Source of the DNA: Oculatella sp. LEGE 06141
GTDB taxonomy: Bacteria > Cyanobacteriota > Cyanobacteriia > Elainellales > Elainellaceae
Length of the DNA stretch: 64,000 bases
NCBI RefSeq assembly: GCF_015207605.1
Contig: NZ_JADEWO010000025.1
Coordinates: forward strand, 27,808-91,807
Reading direction: 5' to 3'
Positions 9,401 to 18,281 of this stretch are shown piece by piece. The position numbers and the translations under genes were made by a program. The number at the start of each line of letters is the position of its first letter. Position 1 is the stretch's first letter. The notes below the pieces were generated by a model. That model was not told where the DNA came from. It ran no database searches and was given only the letters and a program-made list of their open reading frames with translations.

Positions 9401-10258
9401 TCAGTTTGCCCAACGACAGCTCAGGCGCAGTAGCAGCCGAAACAGCAGGTCGATCGCCAGACCAATTAAACCAATCACAATCAGTCCGGCAAAGATTTCA
9501 TCGGTACGCAAAAAGCGTTGGGCAATGCTGATACGTTTGCCAAGCCCTTCACTGGCAGCAACCAGTTCCGCTACAATCACCAGGTTCCACGACGCCGCCA
9601 TGTTCACCCGACAGGCATCAATAATGCTGGGTAAAGTATAGGGTGAAATCACTTGCAGCAGCACTTGCAGCCGTCGCCCACCTAAGGTGTACGTGGTTTC
9701 AATTAAATCCTTAGGAACAAACTTAACCGCATCCATCACCATTAGCGTATTGAAAAAAAGAGTGCCAATGAAGATCAGCAAAATCTTGGGCACCTCCCCC
9801 AGGCCAAAGTACAAGATCAGCAGCGGAATGAACGCAGGCGCAGGCATATAACGGACAATGCCAATGATCGGTTCTAGCAGCGATCGCACACTGGCAAACG
9901 ACCCCATCAACAACCCCAGCGGAATGGCAATAATCGCAGCCAGCAAGAAGCCGCTGAGGACACGAAACAAACTGTAGGCAATGTCGTTTTGCAGCGTACC
10001 GTCTGACCATAACCGCAGAAATGCCTCCCACACCCGGATCGGCGTGGGCAAAAACAGAGAATTGGCATCCGGACTGCTGGCAATCCAGGTTGAGCCAAGC
10101 CACCATAAAAGCAGCGGCAACAGGATCGAAATACTCATGAGCAGCCAGCTCAGCCGCCGGGGAATGGCATCGGCAATTCGCCAAAACACAGTCGGCTGAA
10201 GCATCTTTGGCTCACGAGCAAGGTCAGTACTCTGGCTGGGTTCAAGGGGAGGGTGCAT
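9401..10258 (-). CDS. ABC transporter permease, guanidine uptake operon
   Basis: Inner-membrane permease of 285 aa of the BPD_transp_1 type (SsuC/TauC family) with about six hydrophobic helices. The cytoplasmic coupling loop (EAA-like motif) is visible around KDLIETTYTLGGRRLQVLLQ, followed by VISPYTLPSIIDACR. It lies six bases after the binding-protein gene and is certainly co-transcribed with it. Partner of the ATPase at 8553-9329. Confidence 0.88.
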   Translation of the reverse strand: MHPPLEPSQSTDLAREPKMLQPTVFWRIADAIPRRLSWLLMSISILLPLLLWWLGSTWIASSPDANSLFLPTPIRVWEAFLRLWSDGTLQNDIAYSLFRVLSGFLLAAIIAIPLGLLMGSFASVRSLLEPIIGIVRYMPAPAFIPLLILYFGLGEVPKILLIFIGTLFFNTLMVMDAVKFVPKDLIETTYTLGGRRLQVLLQVISPYTLPSIIDACRVNMAASWNLVIVAELVAASEGLGKRISIAQRFLRTDEIFAGLIVIGLIGLAIDLLFRLLLRLSCRWAN

Positions 10259-10264
10259 TGTTCT

Positions 10265-11311
10265 CTAGCTAGGAGTGGACTCGGCGTACGTCTGAATGAA
10301 GCGATCGTCAAACAGGTTGCTTAAATCAGGCGCTTCTGGAGCCAAACCGCTCTGCACCAGGAAATTGCTGATCTGCTCTGCCGCATAGGGCAAAGAAGTC
10401 ATGTCATTACCAGGTTGCATGGCCTGTAAGTTGTCATCAATGTCAAAAATAGTGGTGCCAGCGTCATACTCCTTGTATTCGTCCAGCGTCACACCTGCCC
10501 GTTTCGACATCGTATCCAGCGCTTTGTCGCCTTCTTGCGTAATGGTCGAGAGCGTCGCAAACCAGGTATTAACCAGCGCTTGCACATCATTTGGTCGCTG
10601 CTCAACCATTTGACGGCTGACTACCAGGTGGTCGGAAATAGAACCTGGAAAGTCGGCAGAACTAAACAACTCCTGGCTGCCAGGACGCTCTAGCGCTCTG
10701 GTGGTGAAGGGGGCAAACACGCCCACCGCATCCACCTGACCCGCAACAAAAGCGGCAGCGGCAGCACCCGTTTCCAGCGGTTGAAACTCGATATCATCCT
10801 GGGTCATGCCAGCCTGTTCTAACCCCAACAGCAGCAAAAAATGATCCACAGTGCCTTCTTCTGCCGCAACGCGTCTGCCGCGTAAATCTTCAATGCTGTT
10901 AATCCCTTCTGCGGCAATGATCTTGTCATTGCCCGTCGAGTTGTCATTGGTGAGAACAATAACCAGATCGGCTCCGCCCGATACCGAGCTAATCGTGTCA
11001 TTCAGCGTTTGGCTATTGGCATCCAGTTGACCTGCCGCCAGGGCATTGATCGAATCAAGATAGCCATCAAACCAGGTCAACTCAACGTTGACATTGTTGG
11101 CTTCAAACAGTCCCTCTTCTTCTGCCACTTGCCAGGGAAACCAGCCCGGCCAGGCGCTAAACCCCAACCTGACAGGTTCACTGGTTACAGCCGGAGCCGG
11201 ACTAGAAGGGTTTGACGTAGAGGAAGACGGCTGCGATGGTGTACAACTGATCGTCACCATCAAACTCACTAAAAATACTGCGCTCCATGATAGTAATCTG
11301 CGAAGTTTCAT
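10265..11311 (-). CDS. Substrate-binding lipoprotein, guanidine uptake operon
   Basis: Periplasmic binding protein of the SsuA/TauA/NMT1-like group, 348 aa. The N-terminus has charged MKLRR, a hydrophobic stretch and a lipobox ending at Cys23 (VTISC), then a Ser/Pro-rich linker, so it is a lipid-anchored protein. The mature domain begins RLGFSAWPGWFPWQVAEEEG and contains the family pattern LRGRRVAAEEGTVDHFLLLL. Homologues are usually labelled aliphatic sulfonate or nitrate binding. Its place behind hypB in a ykkC-controlled operon argues for guanidine. Confidence 0.85.
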   Translation of the reverse strand: MKLRRLLSWSAVFLVSLMVTISCTPSQPSSSTSNPSSPAPAVTSEPVRLGFSAWPGWFPWQVAEEEGLFEANNVNVELTWFDGYLDSINALAAGQLDANSQTLNDTISSVSGGADLVIVLTNDNSTGNDKIIAAEGINSIEDLRGRRVAAEEGTVDHFLLLLGLEQAGMTQDDIEFQPLETGAAAAAFVAGQVDAVGVFAPFTTRALERPGSQELFSSADFPGSISDHLVVSRQMVEQRPNDVQALVNTWFATLSTITQEGDKALDTMSKRAGVTLDEYKEYDAGTTIFDIDDNLQAMQPGNDMTSLPYAAEQISNFLVQSGLAPEAPDLSNLFDDRFIQTYAESTPS

Positions 11312-11362
11312 CGATTCTCCTTCGTGAGGATTGAGAAAGCAGGTGCTAACGAGTTAGCCGCA

Positions 11363-12082
11363 TTACGCAGCGGGTTGCGGTTGACGCGGCTGAGTTGAAT
11401 TGGTGAATAGCTGTACCCGAATGTGCGATCGCACCCACTCAAACCAGAGTTCCAGTCCCTCGCCCGTTTTGGCCGAAACTGGGATAATGGTGACATCAGG
11501 GTTCATCTGGCGAACATTGGCGGCAATCTGCTCCATATCGGCCTCCACGTAGGGTGCCAGATCGGTTTTAGTGATCAGCAGACAATCTGCTTCCTGGAAC
11601 ATGATGGGATACTTGAGCGGCTTATCTTCTCCTTCCGTAACGCTCAACAGCGCCACTTTGACATGCTCACCCACTTCAAATTCCGCAGGACAAACCAAAT
11701 TTCCGACATTTTCGACCAGCACCAGGTCAAATTCCGATGGCGTGTAGTCGTGCGCCAGCCGATGAATGCCGCCAGCCACCATTTTGGCGTCCAGATGGCA
11801 CGATCGCCCCGTGTTAATGGCAATCACAGGCACACCATACTGGCGCAGGCGATCGGCATCCAGCTCGGTCGTCATATCTCCTTCAATCACCGCCATTTTA
11901 ATCTCAGGGCTTAACGCCGCGAGCGTCTTCTCTAGCAGCGCTGTTTTGCCAGCACCAGGGCTGCTCATGACGTTAAAGCAGGTGATGCCCCACTGATCAA
12001 AGTGGGCGCGGTTGTGATCGGCTCCTTCCTGGTTGGCATGTAGCAGGTTAATACCTAACGCAGCGTCAAAGGTTTGATGCAT
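11363..12082 (-). CDS. hypB: Nickel-insertion GTPase HypB
   Basis: GTPase that drives nickel transfer, 239 aa. P-loop SSPGAGKT at residues 40-47, switch region [15 protein letters not shown], nickel-site-like motif GRSCHLDA, and guanine-specificity motif ITKTDLAPY are visible. There is no histidine-rich N-terminal tail. The start at 12082 ([10 protein letters not shown]) is chosen because the in-frame extension upstream overlaps hypA and looks non-coding. It follows hypA by 5 bases. With no hydrogenase gene nearby, the client is most simply the Ni-dependent guanidine hydrolase upstream, as shown for the Synechocystis homologues. Confidence 0.93.
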   Translation of the reverse strand: MHQTFDAALGINLLHANQEGADHNRAHFDQWGITCFNVMSSPGAGKTALLEKTLAALSPEIKMAVIEGDMTTELDADRLRQYGVPVIAINTGRSCHLDAKMVAGGIHRLAHDYTPSEFDLVLVENVGNLVCPAEFEVGEHVKVALLSVTEGEDKPLKYPIMFQEADCLLITKTDLAPYVEADMEQIAANVRQMNPDVTIIPVSAKTGEGLELWFEWVRSHIRVQLFTNSTQPRQPQPAA

Positions 12083-12087
12083 AGCTC

Positions 12088-12477
12088 TTATGTAGGGTGG
12101 ACAGACTGAGCAGTAGATGAATGGGAATCGGTTGAATATTCGAGGCGATCGATCTTCAGTTCGCGTCCAGAAAGAATGTCTTCCATCGGCGATTGGCACA
12201 CCGGGCAGGCATATTGAATTCCCACCTCTGGACGATACTCCTTTTGGCAGCGGTGGCAAAAGGCAATTAGAGGCGTTTCTCGAATGACCAGTTCCGCCCC
12301 ATCCAGAAACGTGCCGCGCGTTTGCACCTCAAAGGCAAACTGCAAACTCATCGGTTCCACACAGGTGAACTGTCCCACCGTGAGATGCACCTGGGAAATG
12401 TGGGGGCGATCGGGTTGGCTTTCCCACCAGTCCTGCACCGTGACAATTAACGCCTTGGTCATATCGGTTTCATGCAT
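12088..12477 (-). CDS. hypA: Nickel metallochaperone HypA
   Basis: Nickel-binding chaperone, 129 aa. It begins MHETD, where His2 is the conserved nickel ligand. The zinc site is formed by Cys74/Cys77 (CHRC) and Cys91/Cys94 (CPVC). The protein delivers Ni together with HypB. It starts 12 bases after the hydrolase stop and ends 5 bases before hypB. In this operon it would serve GdmH rather than a hydrogenase (inference from context). Confidence 0.93.
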   Translation of the reverse strand: MHETDMTKALIVTVQDWWESQPDRPHISQVHLTVGQFTCVEPMSLQFAFEVQTRGTFLDGAELVIRETPLIAFCHRCQKEYRPEVGIQYACPVCQSPMEDILSGRELKIDRLEYSTDSHSSTAQSVHPT

Positions 12478-12489
12478 GACAGTAACGCC

Positions 12490-13677
12490 TTACGTCCAGG
12501 CTTGATCGACTTGCATATTCGCTTCGGCATGAATGTAGGCTGGCTTTTCTCGTCGGGGAAGCTGACCCGAAAGCACCAGATGAGCCATCGTGTCGCAAAT
12601 GACGCGAGTTGCCATCAACGCCGTCATATCGCTGACATCGTAAGGCGGGGAAACCTCCACCACTTCAATTCCACAAACCGGAGCCTTTTGCACAATTTTG
12701 CCTAGCAGCGACAGCGCCTCACGGGGCAGTAAGCCACCCGGCTCAGGCCATCCGGTACCGGGGACAAACCCGGCATCAATGCAGTCAATGTCAAAGCTGA
12801 TCCAGACGCAGTCGGTGCCGTCGAGCGCCCGTTCCAGGGCAAAGTCAACCGCTGCATCAATTCCCCGCTCCACAATGTCGGTGACGGTAAGGATATTAGT
12901 CGATCGCTCTCGGCACACCTTTACCCCCTGGCGCGGCACTTGCCAACCGCCAATCCCTAGCTGCACCAGGTTCTTGGCAGGAGCATTTGCCATATTGGTC
13001 GCATGAAACCAGGGACAGGTGTGCATCCGTTCGTCTAAATCGGTTTCCTGGGTGTCAACGTGGCGATCGAAGTGAATAATGCCCACTTTTTTATCACCCA
13101 AATGCCGACAGATGCCTCGCACCGTAGGAAAGCCAATTGAATGATCCCCCCCCAACAGAATAGGGAACGCTCCCGAACTAAAAACATGCGCCACGCCTTT
13201 GGAAATCTGATCAAAGGATTTTTCGTTGTTTGCCGGGATAGTAAACACATCCCCCACATCACACAGCGAAATCTGCTCCCGCAGGTCAATTCCCAGTTCA
13301 AAGTTGTAAGGCGTGTAGAGAGCAGAAATCCGGCGAATCCCCTGGGGGCCAAATCGGGTTCCCGGTCGATAGGTAGTGCCCGAGTCGTGCGGAATACCCA
13401 CGATCGCCACGTCATACTCGCCCACCCTGCGGACATCTTCCAGATAAGGCGCTTTGAGGAAAGTATTAATCCCCGCATAATGGGGCAGCTCACCGCGTGA
13501 GAAAGTAGGGATAGAGCGATCGCGAATGCTAGCCGCCGCTTCCAGGCCAAGTTCCAGCCCTCGATCTACTTCTTGCTGCCAGCCTGTCATCGGCAATTGC
13601 GCCTCGCGCTCCAGCCCATATTGAGCTTCCGAACCATCAGGAGTGCGAAAAACAGGATTTTCAGAACGTTCAGTCAT
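12490..13677 (-). CDS. gdmH: Ni-dependent guanidine hydrolase (ureohydrolase family)
   Basis: Ureohydrolase of 395 aa that is likely to split guanidine into urea and ammonia. Binuclear metal ligands of the arginase/agmatinase fold are all present: GGDHS (His179), DRHVD (Asp204, His206, Asp208) and SFDID (Asp296, Asp298). Unlike plain agmatinases it has a roughly 75-residue N-terminal extension and the sequence GTGWPEPGGL after the last metal motif, as in Synechocystis Sll1077 (GdmH). Automatic annotation will probably say agmatinase. The assignment rests on the co-transcribed nickel chaperones, the ABC importer, and the guanidine-I riboswitch in the leader. No urease genes are in the window. 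Confidence 0.88.
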   Translation of the reverse strand: MTERSENPVFRTPDGSEAQYGLEREAQLPMTGWQQEVDRGLELGLEAAASIRDRSIPTFSRGELPHYAGINTFLKAPYLEDVRRVGEYDVAIVGIPHDSGTTYRPGTRFGPQGIRRISALYTPYNFELGIDLREQISLCDVGDVFTIPANNEKSFDQISKGVAHVFSSGAFPILLGGDHSIGFPTVRGICRHLGDKKVGIIHFDRHVDTQETDLDERMHTCPWFHATNMANAPAKNLVQLGIGGWQVPRQGVKVCRERSTNILTVTDIVERGIDAAVDFALERALDGTDCVWISFDIDCIDAGFVPGTGWPEPGGLLPREALSLLGKIVQKAPVCGIEVVEVSPPYDVSDMTALMATRVICDTMAHLVLSGQLPRREKPAYIHAEANMQVDQAWT

Positions 13678-13829
13678 TTCAAAGCACCTAGGTGGGAGTT
13701 CACAAGTCGCTATCTATTAGAGCTGATGACGTTGCTGAAATCCAGATAATAGACCGCCAACCCAAGCGTGTGAATGGAATGAGCATTCACAATGGCGGGA
13801 GCAAGCCTTGTCTGGATGACGCACTCAAC

Positions 13830-13886
13830 CTAAAAAGCCCAGGATGTAACCTCAGTCCACCGACTGCTGTTTCTCCCGGGCTTTTA
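13830..13886 (-). terminator. Riboswitch-controlled terminator hairpin
   Basis: Reading the minus strand, TAAAAGCCCGGGA (13886-13874) pairs with TCCTGGGCTTTTTA (13843-13830) across about 30 bases and ends in a U-run. The 5' arm is the last conserved element of the riboswitch aptamer, so ligand binding would withhold it and allow read-through. This is the usual guanidine-I expression platform. The gdmH start lies about 150 bases downstream. Confidence 0.8.
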
Positions 13887-14004
13887 TCCCGCCGTGTGGC
13901 TAGCGTGGCAATCTGCAAAAGAGCAAACGATCGCCCCAGAGGCTAGCTGCTTCTCTTGGACCAGGCATTCAAACCAGTGACGCTGAACCGGAACCCTAGA
14001 AGCG
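13868..14004 (-). ncRNA. Guanidine-I riboswitch (ykkC class)
   Basis: The minus strand contains the conserved ykkC blocks in order: TTCTAGGGTTCCGG near 14002-13989, CTGGTCCAAGAG near 13963, ACACGGCGGGA near 13896, and AAAAGCCCGGGAGA near 13872. The order and spacing match the guanidine-I aptamer. It precedes gdmH and overlaps a terminator hairpin, so guanidine should switch the whole operon on. No convincing promoter or NtcA box was identified upstream of 14004. Confidence 0.9.
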
Positions 14005-14144
14005 ATTGAATTGTACTGGCCGCTAAAGCAAAACTTAGTGCTAGCCGCAGTTAAATGTAGAACCTGAGTCAAACACCCTACGCTTTCTCGTTGGCAACCC
14101 CATCAAAACTCTGTGTATCATCACGAATTCAAGAGGCACAAATC

Positions 14145-14273
14145 TAAGAGGTTTGAAAAGTAGCCAATGTACTGTACTGGCTCCTTTTCCAGGTATATCT
14201 AACGGGCTTAGCGCCTGCGGACAGCCAGAAAAGGAGATTCGAGTGACACTAGCACGTTTAACGCAGCCTCTTA
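14145..14273. repeat. MITE-like repeat, copy C
   Basis: The left end TAAGAGGTTTGAAAAGTAGC matches copy E's end. The right end, read in reverse, is TAAGAGGCTGCGTTAAACG, an imperfect inverted repeat. The interior differs from copy E but is close to copy D and to parts of copy F (GCTTAGCGCCTGCGGACAGCC). About 129 bases and non-coding. The stretch 14274-14530 after it holds no gene I can support. Confidence 0.55.
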
Positions 14274-14530
14274 AAGTCAGGCGATCGCGTTTAATCACCT
14301 CAACCTAGATAAACAGTTACCAATCTACTTGAACTAAAAATGTATTTTGGATTACAAAAGCGTCTAAACGGCCTTATTTTTTATTTTGCTTGACAGCAAC
14401 CGTATTTTTCTGTAGAAGCAGACGCGCGAGATTCATCGTTCGAATCAGGGGAATCATCATAAGATAGAGACGGTACATTAAGGCTTTAAATGTTGCTTCA
14501 CCCAAACCCGCTATTTTATTGAACGTATTC

Positions 14531-14950
14531 ATGAACTTTACTGAGCCTCAGCCGACGCGATGGATTCACTACTCTCGCAAAACAGTAGAGCGAGCAGAAC
14601 GGGCTGTGCGATGCGCTCCGTTCAAAATGTTGCTATTTGCCACCATGCGCGAACACAGCGTTGATTTGAAGGCGATCGCCAGCAAAGCGGGTGTGCAACA
14701 TGGCTACACCCATCGAGCCGTTTCAGAGTTGGCAGCAGAAAACAGCCTGCTGTGGCTGATTCAAGTGGGGGTTCTGCGACGAGAAGTGGATGGTCAGGGC
14801 ATTACAGACAGTTTCAGGCTAACTCCGTTGGGGCATCAACTGATCAACCACTGGCAGCAGCACAGTGGCACCATTCCAGCACCGAGGTTGCTCGATCGCG
14901 TCTACAACAGTTTAAGTCGATGGGTGCGCCTGCCAGGTTGGATACAATGA
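14531..14950 (+). CDS. Conserved cyanobacterial protein, Npun_F0494-like
   Basis: 139 aa from the ATG at 14531; a TTG at 14519 would add four residues. I believe it belongs to the small conserved cyanobacterial family labelled Npun_F0494, but I recognise it only by overall look. The central part (YTHRAVSELAAENSLLWLIQ, then VGVLRREVDGQGITDSFRLT and PLGHQLINHW) resembles a winged-helix DNA-binding fold: a helix pair, a turn, then a beta-wing with an arginine-rich start. There is no membrane segment. A repeat copy begins 6 bases after its stop. Function is unknown; a transcription-factor role is a guess. Confidence 0.6.
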   Translation: MNFTEPQPTRWIHYSRKTVERAERAVRCAPFKMLLFATMREHSVDLKAIASKAGVQHGYTHRAVSELAAENSLLWLIQVGVLRREVDGQGITDSFRLTPLGHQLINHWQQHSGTIPAPRLLDRVYNSLSRWVRLPGWIQ

Positions 14951-14955
14951 TTGAA

Positions 14956-15093
14956 CTTAAGAGGCTGTTTGAACAGTGTTGAGTATCACTCGAACCGCTC
15001 CCTTTGCCTGCTGACCGCAGGCTCAACGTCTGGTAGTCACACCAGAAACGAGACAAAGGCAGCACATTTGCTACTTTTAAAACATCTTTTAAG
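14956..15093. repeat. MITE-like repeat, copy D
   Basis: About 138 bases with imperfect terminal inverted repeats. The left is CTTAAGAGGCTGTTTGAACA; the right, read in reverse, is CTTAAAAGATGTTTTAAAAG. The interior contains a small hairpin (TGCTGACCGCAGGC) and CACATTTGCTACTTTT, shared with copy A. It fills the gap between the small conserved gene and cobQ. Confidence 0.65.
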
Positions 15094-15208
15094 CGATTGA
15101 CTTAAGCGGATGTCAACCAGTTGAACCCGTATTAAGTGGTCAAGGGTCAGGAAGTTTTTGCGAAGCACGGCACGATGCTGGGCAGCTAAGGGGTCTTGGA
15201 GGTTTTGA

Positions 15209-16705
15209 ATGAAGGCCATTATGGTAGTCGGGACAACGTCCCACGCTGGCAAATCGCTCTTAACTGCGGCGCTGTGTCGGATTTTGAGTCGGCGGGGTTG
15301 GCGAGTGTCCCCTTTTAAGGGGCAAAACATGGCGCTCAACTCCTATGTCGCTCCTACGGGCGGTGAAATTGGCCATGCCCAGGCAGTGCAGGCATGGGCG
15401 GCTGGAGTGATGCCACGGGTTGAAATGAACCCAATTTTGCTCAAGCCACAAGGCGACATGACCTCTCAAGTCATCCTCAAAGGCAGAGTGGCGGGCAGAG
15501 TCAGCGCAGCCGATTACTATGAACAGTATTTCGAGATCGGTTGGCAGGTGATTGAAGAATCCCTCAGCCGCTTGAGCGAAGAATTTGATTTACTGATTTG
15601 TGAAGGAGCTGGCAGCCCGGTTGAGGTCAACCTCAAGCATCGAGATTTAACGAATATGCGGGTAGCAAAGCACCTGAATGCACCCACTTTGTTAATTGTC
15701 GATATCGATCGCGGCGGTGCATTTGCTCAGGTGGTTGGCACCCTGGAACTGCTCGACCCAGACGAGCGCAGTTTAATCAAAGGCATCATCATCAACAAGT
15801 TTCGGGGACAGCGATCGATCCTGCAACCCGGCATTGAATGGCTGGAAGAACGGACAGGCATTCCGGTGATGGGCGTAATTCCCTGGTTCGATCAGGCATT
15901 TCCGGCAGAAGACTCGCTATCGTTGCTCGATCGCAGCAACAATACGGCCAGCCGCGAATTAACGATCGCCGTGATTCGCCTTCCCAGAATCTCGAACTTT
16001 ACCGACTTTGACCCGCTAGAGTCAGAGTCCACTATTTCAGTCAAATACATTGGCCTCAAAGATTCCCTGGGTTACCCCGACGCAGTCATCATTCCCGGTT
16101 CCAAAACCACCATTGCCGATCTGGTTGCCATGCAGCGCACTGGCATGGCAGAAGCGATTCAAAACTATGTGGCGGCTGGTGGCACCATCCTCGGCATTTG
16201 TGGCGGGCTGCAAATGATGGGTAAACTGCTGGCAGATCCCGAAGGGCTAGAAGGACAGGAAGGGCGCTATAAAGGCTTGGGTCTGGTTCCGCTCAAAACA
16301 GTGATTACCGGGCAGAAAGTGGCTCGCCAGCGGCTCGTCACCTCCAACTATCCGCAGCCCGGCTTACCCGTAGCCGGATACGAAATTCACCAGGGACGCA
16401 GCCACTTGATTGATGTGGAAGGGGAAGACGGCAAACCGATGTTCAAACCGCTGTTTGACGATTCCAACCTGGGTGTAGTGGATATCTCTCAATCAATTTG
16501 GGGCACGTATCTCCACGGCATTTTTGACAACGGCCCCTGGCGACGAGCATGGCTCAACCGTTTGCGGCAGCAGCGCGGGTTGAAGTCTTTGCCAACGGGG
16601 ATTTCGAACTATCGAGAACAGCGAGAAACCATGCTAGATGCCCTGGCCAATTTAGTTGAGTCTTATCTGGACTTAACGCCGCTCCAGTCTTACCTGGATA
16701 AATAG
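15209..16705 (+). CDS. cobQ: Cobyric acid synthase
   Basis: Glutamine-dependent amidotransferase that amidates adenosyl-cobyrinic acid a,c-diamide to cobyric acid in B12 synthesis, 498 aa. The N-terminal dethiobiotin-synthetase-like ATPase begins MKAIMVVGTTSHAGKS and contains FKGQNMALNSYV. The C-terminal class I glutamine amidotransferase domain has the nucleophile Cys in GTILGICGGLQMMG and the catalytic His in GTYLHGIFDN. Length is normal for the family. No other cob genes are nearby, as is common in cyanobacteria, where the pathway is scattered. Confidence 0.96.
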   Translation: MKAIMVVGTTSHAGKSLLTAALCRILSRRGWRVSPFKGQNMALNSYVAPTGGEIGHAQAVQAWAAGVMPRVEMNPILLKPQGDMTSQVILKGRVAGRVSAADYYEQYFEIGWQVIEESLSRLSEEFDLLICEGAGSPVEVNLKHRDLTNMRVAKHLNAPTLLIVDIDRGGAFAQVVGTLELLDPDERSLIKGIIINKFRGQRSILQPGIEWLEERTGIPVMGVIPWFDQAFPAEDSLSLLDRSNNTASRELTIAVIRLPRISNFTDFDPLESESTISVKYIGLKDSLGYPDAVIIPGSKTTIADLVAMQRTGMAEAIQNYVAAGGTILGICGGLQMMGKLLADPEGLEGQEGRYKGLGLVPLKTVITGQKVARQRLVTSNYPQPGLPVAGYEIHQGRSHLIDVEGEDGKPMFKPLFDDSNLGVVDISQSIWGTYLHGIFDNGPWRRAWLNRLRQQRGLKSLPTGISNYREQRETMLDALANLVESYLDLTPLQSYLDK

Positions 16706-16810
16706 CCAATAAATAGCCAGACAAATAGGGTTAAAAGGCTTGAAGGCAATTCGTGTATTGCTCAAACGAGCGACTCAGCAAAGCTTTGACGCAGTTGATA
16801 GGGTGCTGTT

Positions 16811-17050
16811 ATGAGCGTTAGCGTCCGTTTTCTTCCCAATAACGTCACCATTGAAGCGGAAGTTGGAGAACCTCTGCTCCAGGTGGCCGATCGCGCCGGA
16901 CTGTGCATTCCGACGGGGTGTTTGATGGGGTCTTGTCATGCCTGTGAGGTAGAAGTAGATGGCGGAGATGCCATCTGTGCCTGCATTTCAGCCATACCGC
17001 CAGGGCAAACAGAATTAACTATCAACCTCTACTCCGACCCGACCTGGTGA
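16811..17050 (+). CDS. [2Fe-2S] plant-type ferredoxin
   Basis: Small electron carrier of 79 aa. The cluster loop reads GCLMGSCHAC, giving CX4CX2C, with the fourth ligand in CACIS about 20 residues later. It is shorter than photosynthetic PetF and lacks the typical PetF C-terminus, so it is a specialised ferredoxin. It is separated from cobQ by 105 bases and from folK by 6 bases, so the latter pair is co-transcribed. The redox partner is unknown. Confidence 0.88.
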   Translation: MSVSVRFLPNNVTIEAEVGEPLLQVADRAGLCIPTGCLMGSCHACEVEVDGGDAICACISAIPPGQTELTINLYSDPTW

Positions 17051-17056
17051 AGCTCA

Positions 17057-17554
17057 ATGATGGTGGATGAAGGGCATCAGGTGGCGATCGCCCTGGGCAG
17101 CAATCTGGGTGACTCGCGCACCACCCTGGAATTGGCGTTGGCTAAACTGCACCAAACGCCTGGCATTTCAGTGCAGACTCGTTCTCAGGTCTATCGAACC
17201 GTGGCGGTTGGCCCGCCTCAACCCGATGTGCTAAACGCCTGTGCCCTGCTGCTCACCCAGCTAGAGCCGCGTGCCCTACTAAATACCATGCTGGCGATCG
17301 AAGCTCAGTTTGGCCGCGAGCGCCGAGAACGCTGGGGGCCACGCACGCTCGACCTGGATTTGCTGCTGTTTGATGACATTGTCATGGCCGAACCTGGACT
17401 GCAAATTCCGCATCCGCACCTGCACGAACGCGCCTTTGTGCTGGTGCCACTGGCCGAAATTGCCCCCGACTGGGTCGAACCAATTTCTGGAAAAGCGATC
17501 GCGGCGTTACTGAAGGCGGTAGACTGTTCTGGAGTCAAAGGCATTCAACCTTAA
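17057..17554 (+). CDS. folK: Dihydropterin pyrophosphokinase (HPPK)
   Basis: 165 aa. Transfers pyrophosphate from ATP to 6-hydroxymethyl-7,8-dihydropterin in folate synthesis. Signature elements are ALGSNLGD at the N-terminus, the FGRERRERWGPRTLDLDLLL block that binds Mg-ATP, and PHPHLHERAFVLVPL. Two adjacent ATG codons (17057 and 17060) are possible starts. The gene is translationally close to the ferredoxin gene upstream, with no obvious pathway link. Confidence 0.96.
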   Translation: MMVDEGHQVAIALGSNLGDSRTTLELALAKLHQTPGISVQTRSQVYRTVAVGPPQPDVLNACALLLTQLEPRALLNTMLAIEAQFGRERRERWGPRTLDLDLLLFDDIVMAEPGLQIPHPHLHERAFVLVPLAEIAPDWVEPISGKAIAALLKAVDCSGVKGIQP

Positions 17555-17601
17555 ACAGGGTGCATGTCTGCTGAGTTCAACCGTTCACCCTTACCCCGTT
17601 C

Positions 17602-18141
17602 ATGGCTTTAGAACCTCCCCAACTGCTCAAACAGAAGTTGCTGTACCAGGGACGTAAATTTAGCTTTGAAGTGAGCCGTCTGCGGCTTCCCAATCAGGCC
17701 GAGGGAGATTGGGAATGTATTCGTCATCCGGGCGGAGCGCTTGCTATTCCGGTGACCGCAGACGGCAAACTAGTACTGGTTCGTCAATATCGCTTTGCGG
17801 CAAAGCAACGGTTATTAGAGTTTCCAGCCGGAACCATAGAAGCGCACGAAAGCCCCCTGACGACCATCCAGCGCGAAATTGAAGAAGAAACAGGCTATCG
17901 TGCTAACCGCTGGACTGACCTGGGTAAGTTTTACCTGGCTCCCGGTTATTCAGATGAAATGATTTACGCTTTCCTGGCACAAGACCTGGAAAAGCTAGAC
18001 GTTCCGCCCGCAATGGATGCCGACGAAGACCTGGAAACGGTGCTAATGACGTTAGACGAGCTAGAAGCCGCCATTCGCCGTGGAGAACCCGTTGATTCAA
18101 AATCTATTTCCAGCCTGATGCTGGCGCGTCCACTGCTGTAA
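17602..18141 (+). CDS. Nudix hydrolase, ADP-ribose pyrophosphatase type
   Basis: 179 aa. The complete Nudix box GX5EX7REX2EEXG is present: GTIEAHE, then REIEEETGY. The preceding strands IPVTADGKLVLVRQYRFAAK resemble ADP-ribose pyrophosphatases (NudF-like). It probably clears ADP-ribose or related sugar nucleotides. It lies 47 bases after folK on the same strand and may share its transcript. Confidence 0.9.
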   Translation: MALEPPQLLKQKLLYQGRKFSFEVSRLRLPNQAEGDWECIRHPGGALAIPVTADGKLVLVRQYRFAAKQRLLEFPAGTIEAHESPLTTIQREIEEETGYRANRWTDLGKFYLAPGYSDEMIYAFLAQDLEKLDVPPAMDADEDLETVLMTLDELEAAIRRGEPVDSKSISSLMLARPLL

Positions 18142-18281
18142 TCACGCCTGAAGGCGGTTTAACCAGCCCTCGCCAGGTTCATAGCATTCGGCAGATCATC
18201 CCCTTGCAGTCGCTTGAGCGTGCTTCCCGCCAGGTAAGGCTACATAGCCCTTAACCATGACCCTTAACCATCTTCTAAGTG

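Noticed and set aside
11363..12477. HypA and HypB as evidence of a hydrogenase locus
   Set aside because: No hydrogenase structural or other hyp genes are in the window; the operon context explains them as nickel suppliers of GdmH.
12490..13677. Agmatinase (speB) as the call for the ureohydrolase
   Set aside because: The metal motifs fit the superfamily, but the N-terminal extension, HypA/HypB, importer and guanidine riboswitch all point to guanidine hydrolase.
14004..14120. NtcA box (GTAN8TAC) upstream of the guanidine riboswitch
   Set aside because: Searched by eye because the operon concerns nitrogen; no site with both half-boxes at the right spacing was found.
14430..14455. GTTCGAATC, resembling a tRNA T-loop
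   Set aside because: The flanking bases do not pair into a T-stem, and no anticodon or acceptor stem could be built around it.
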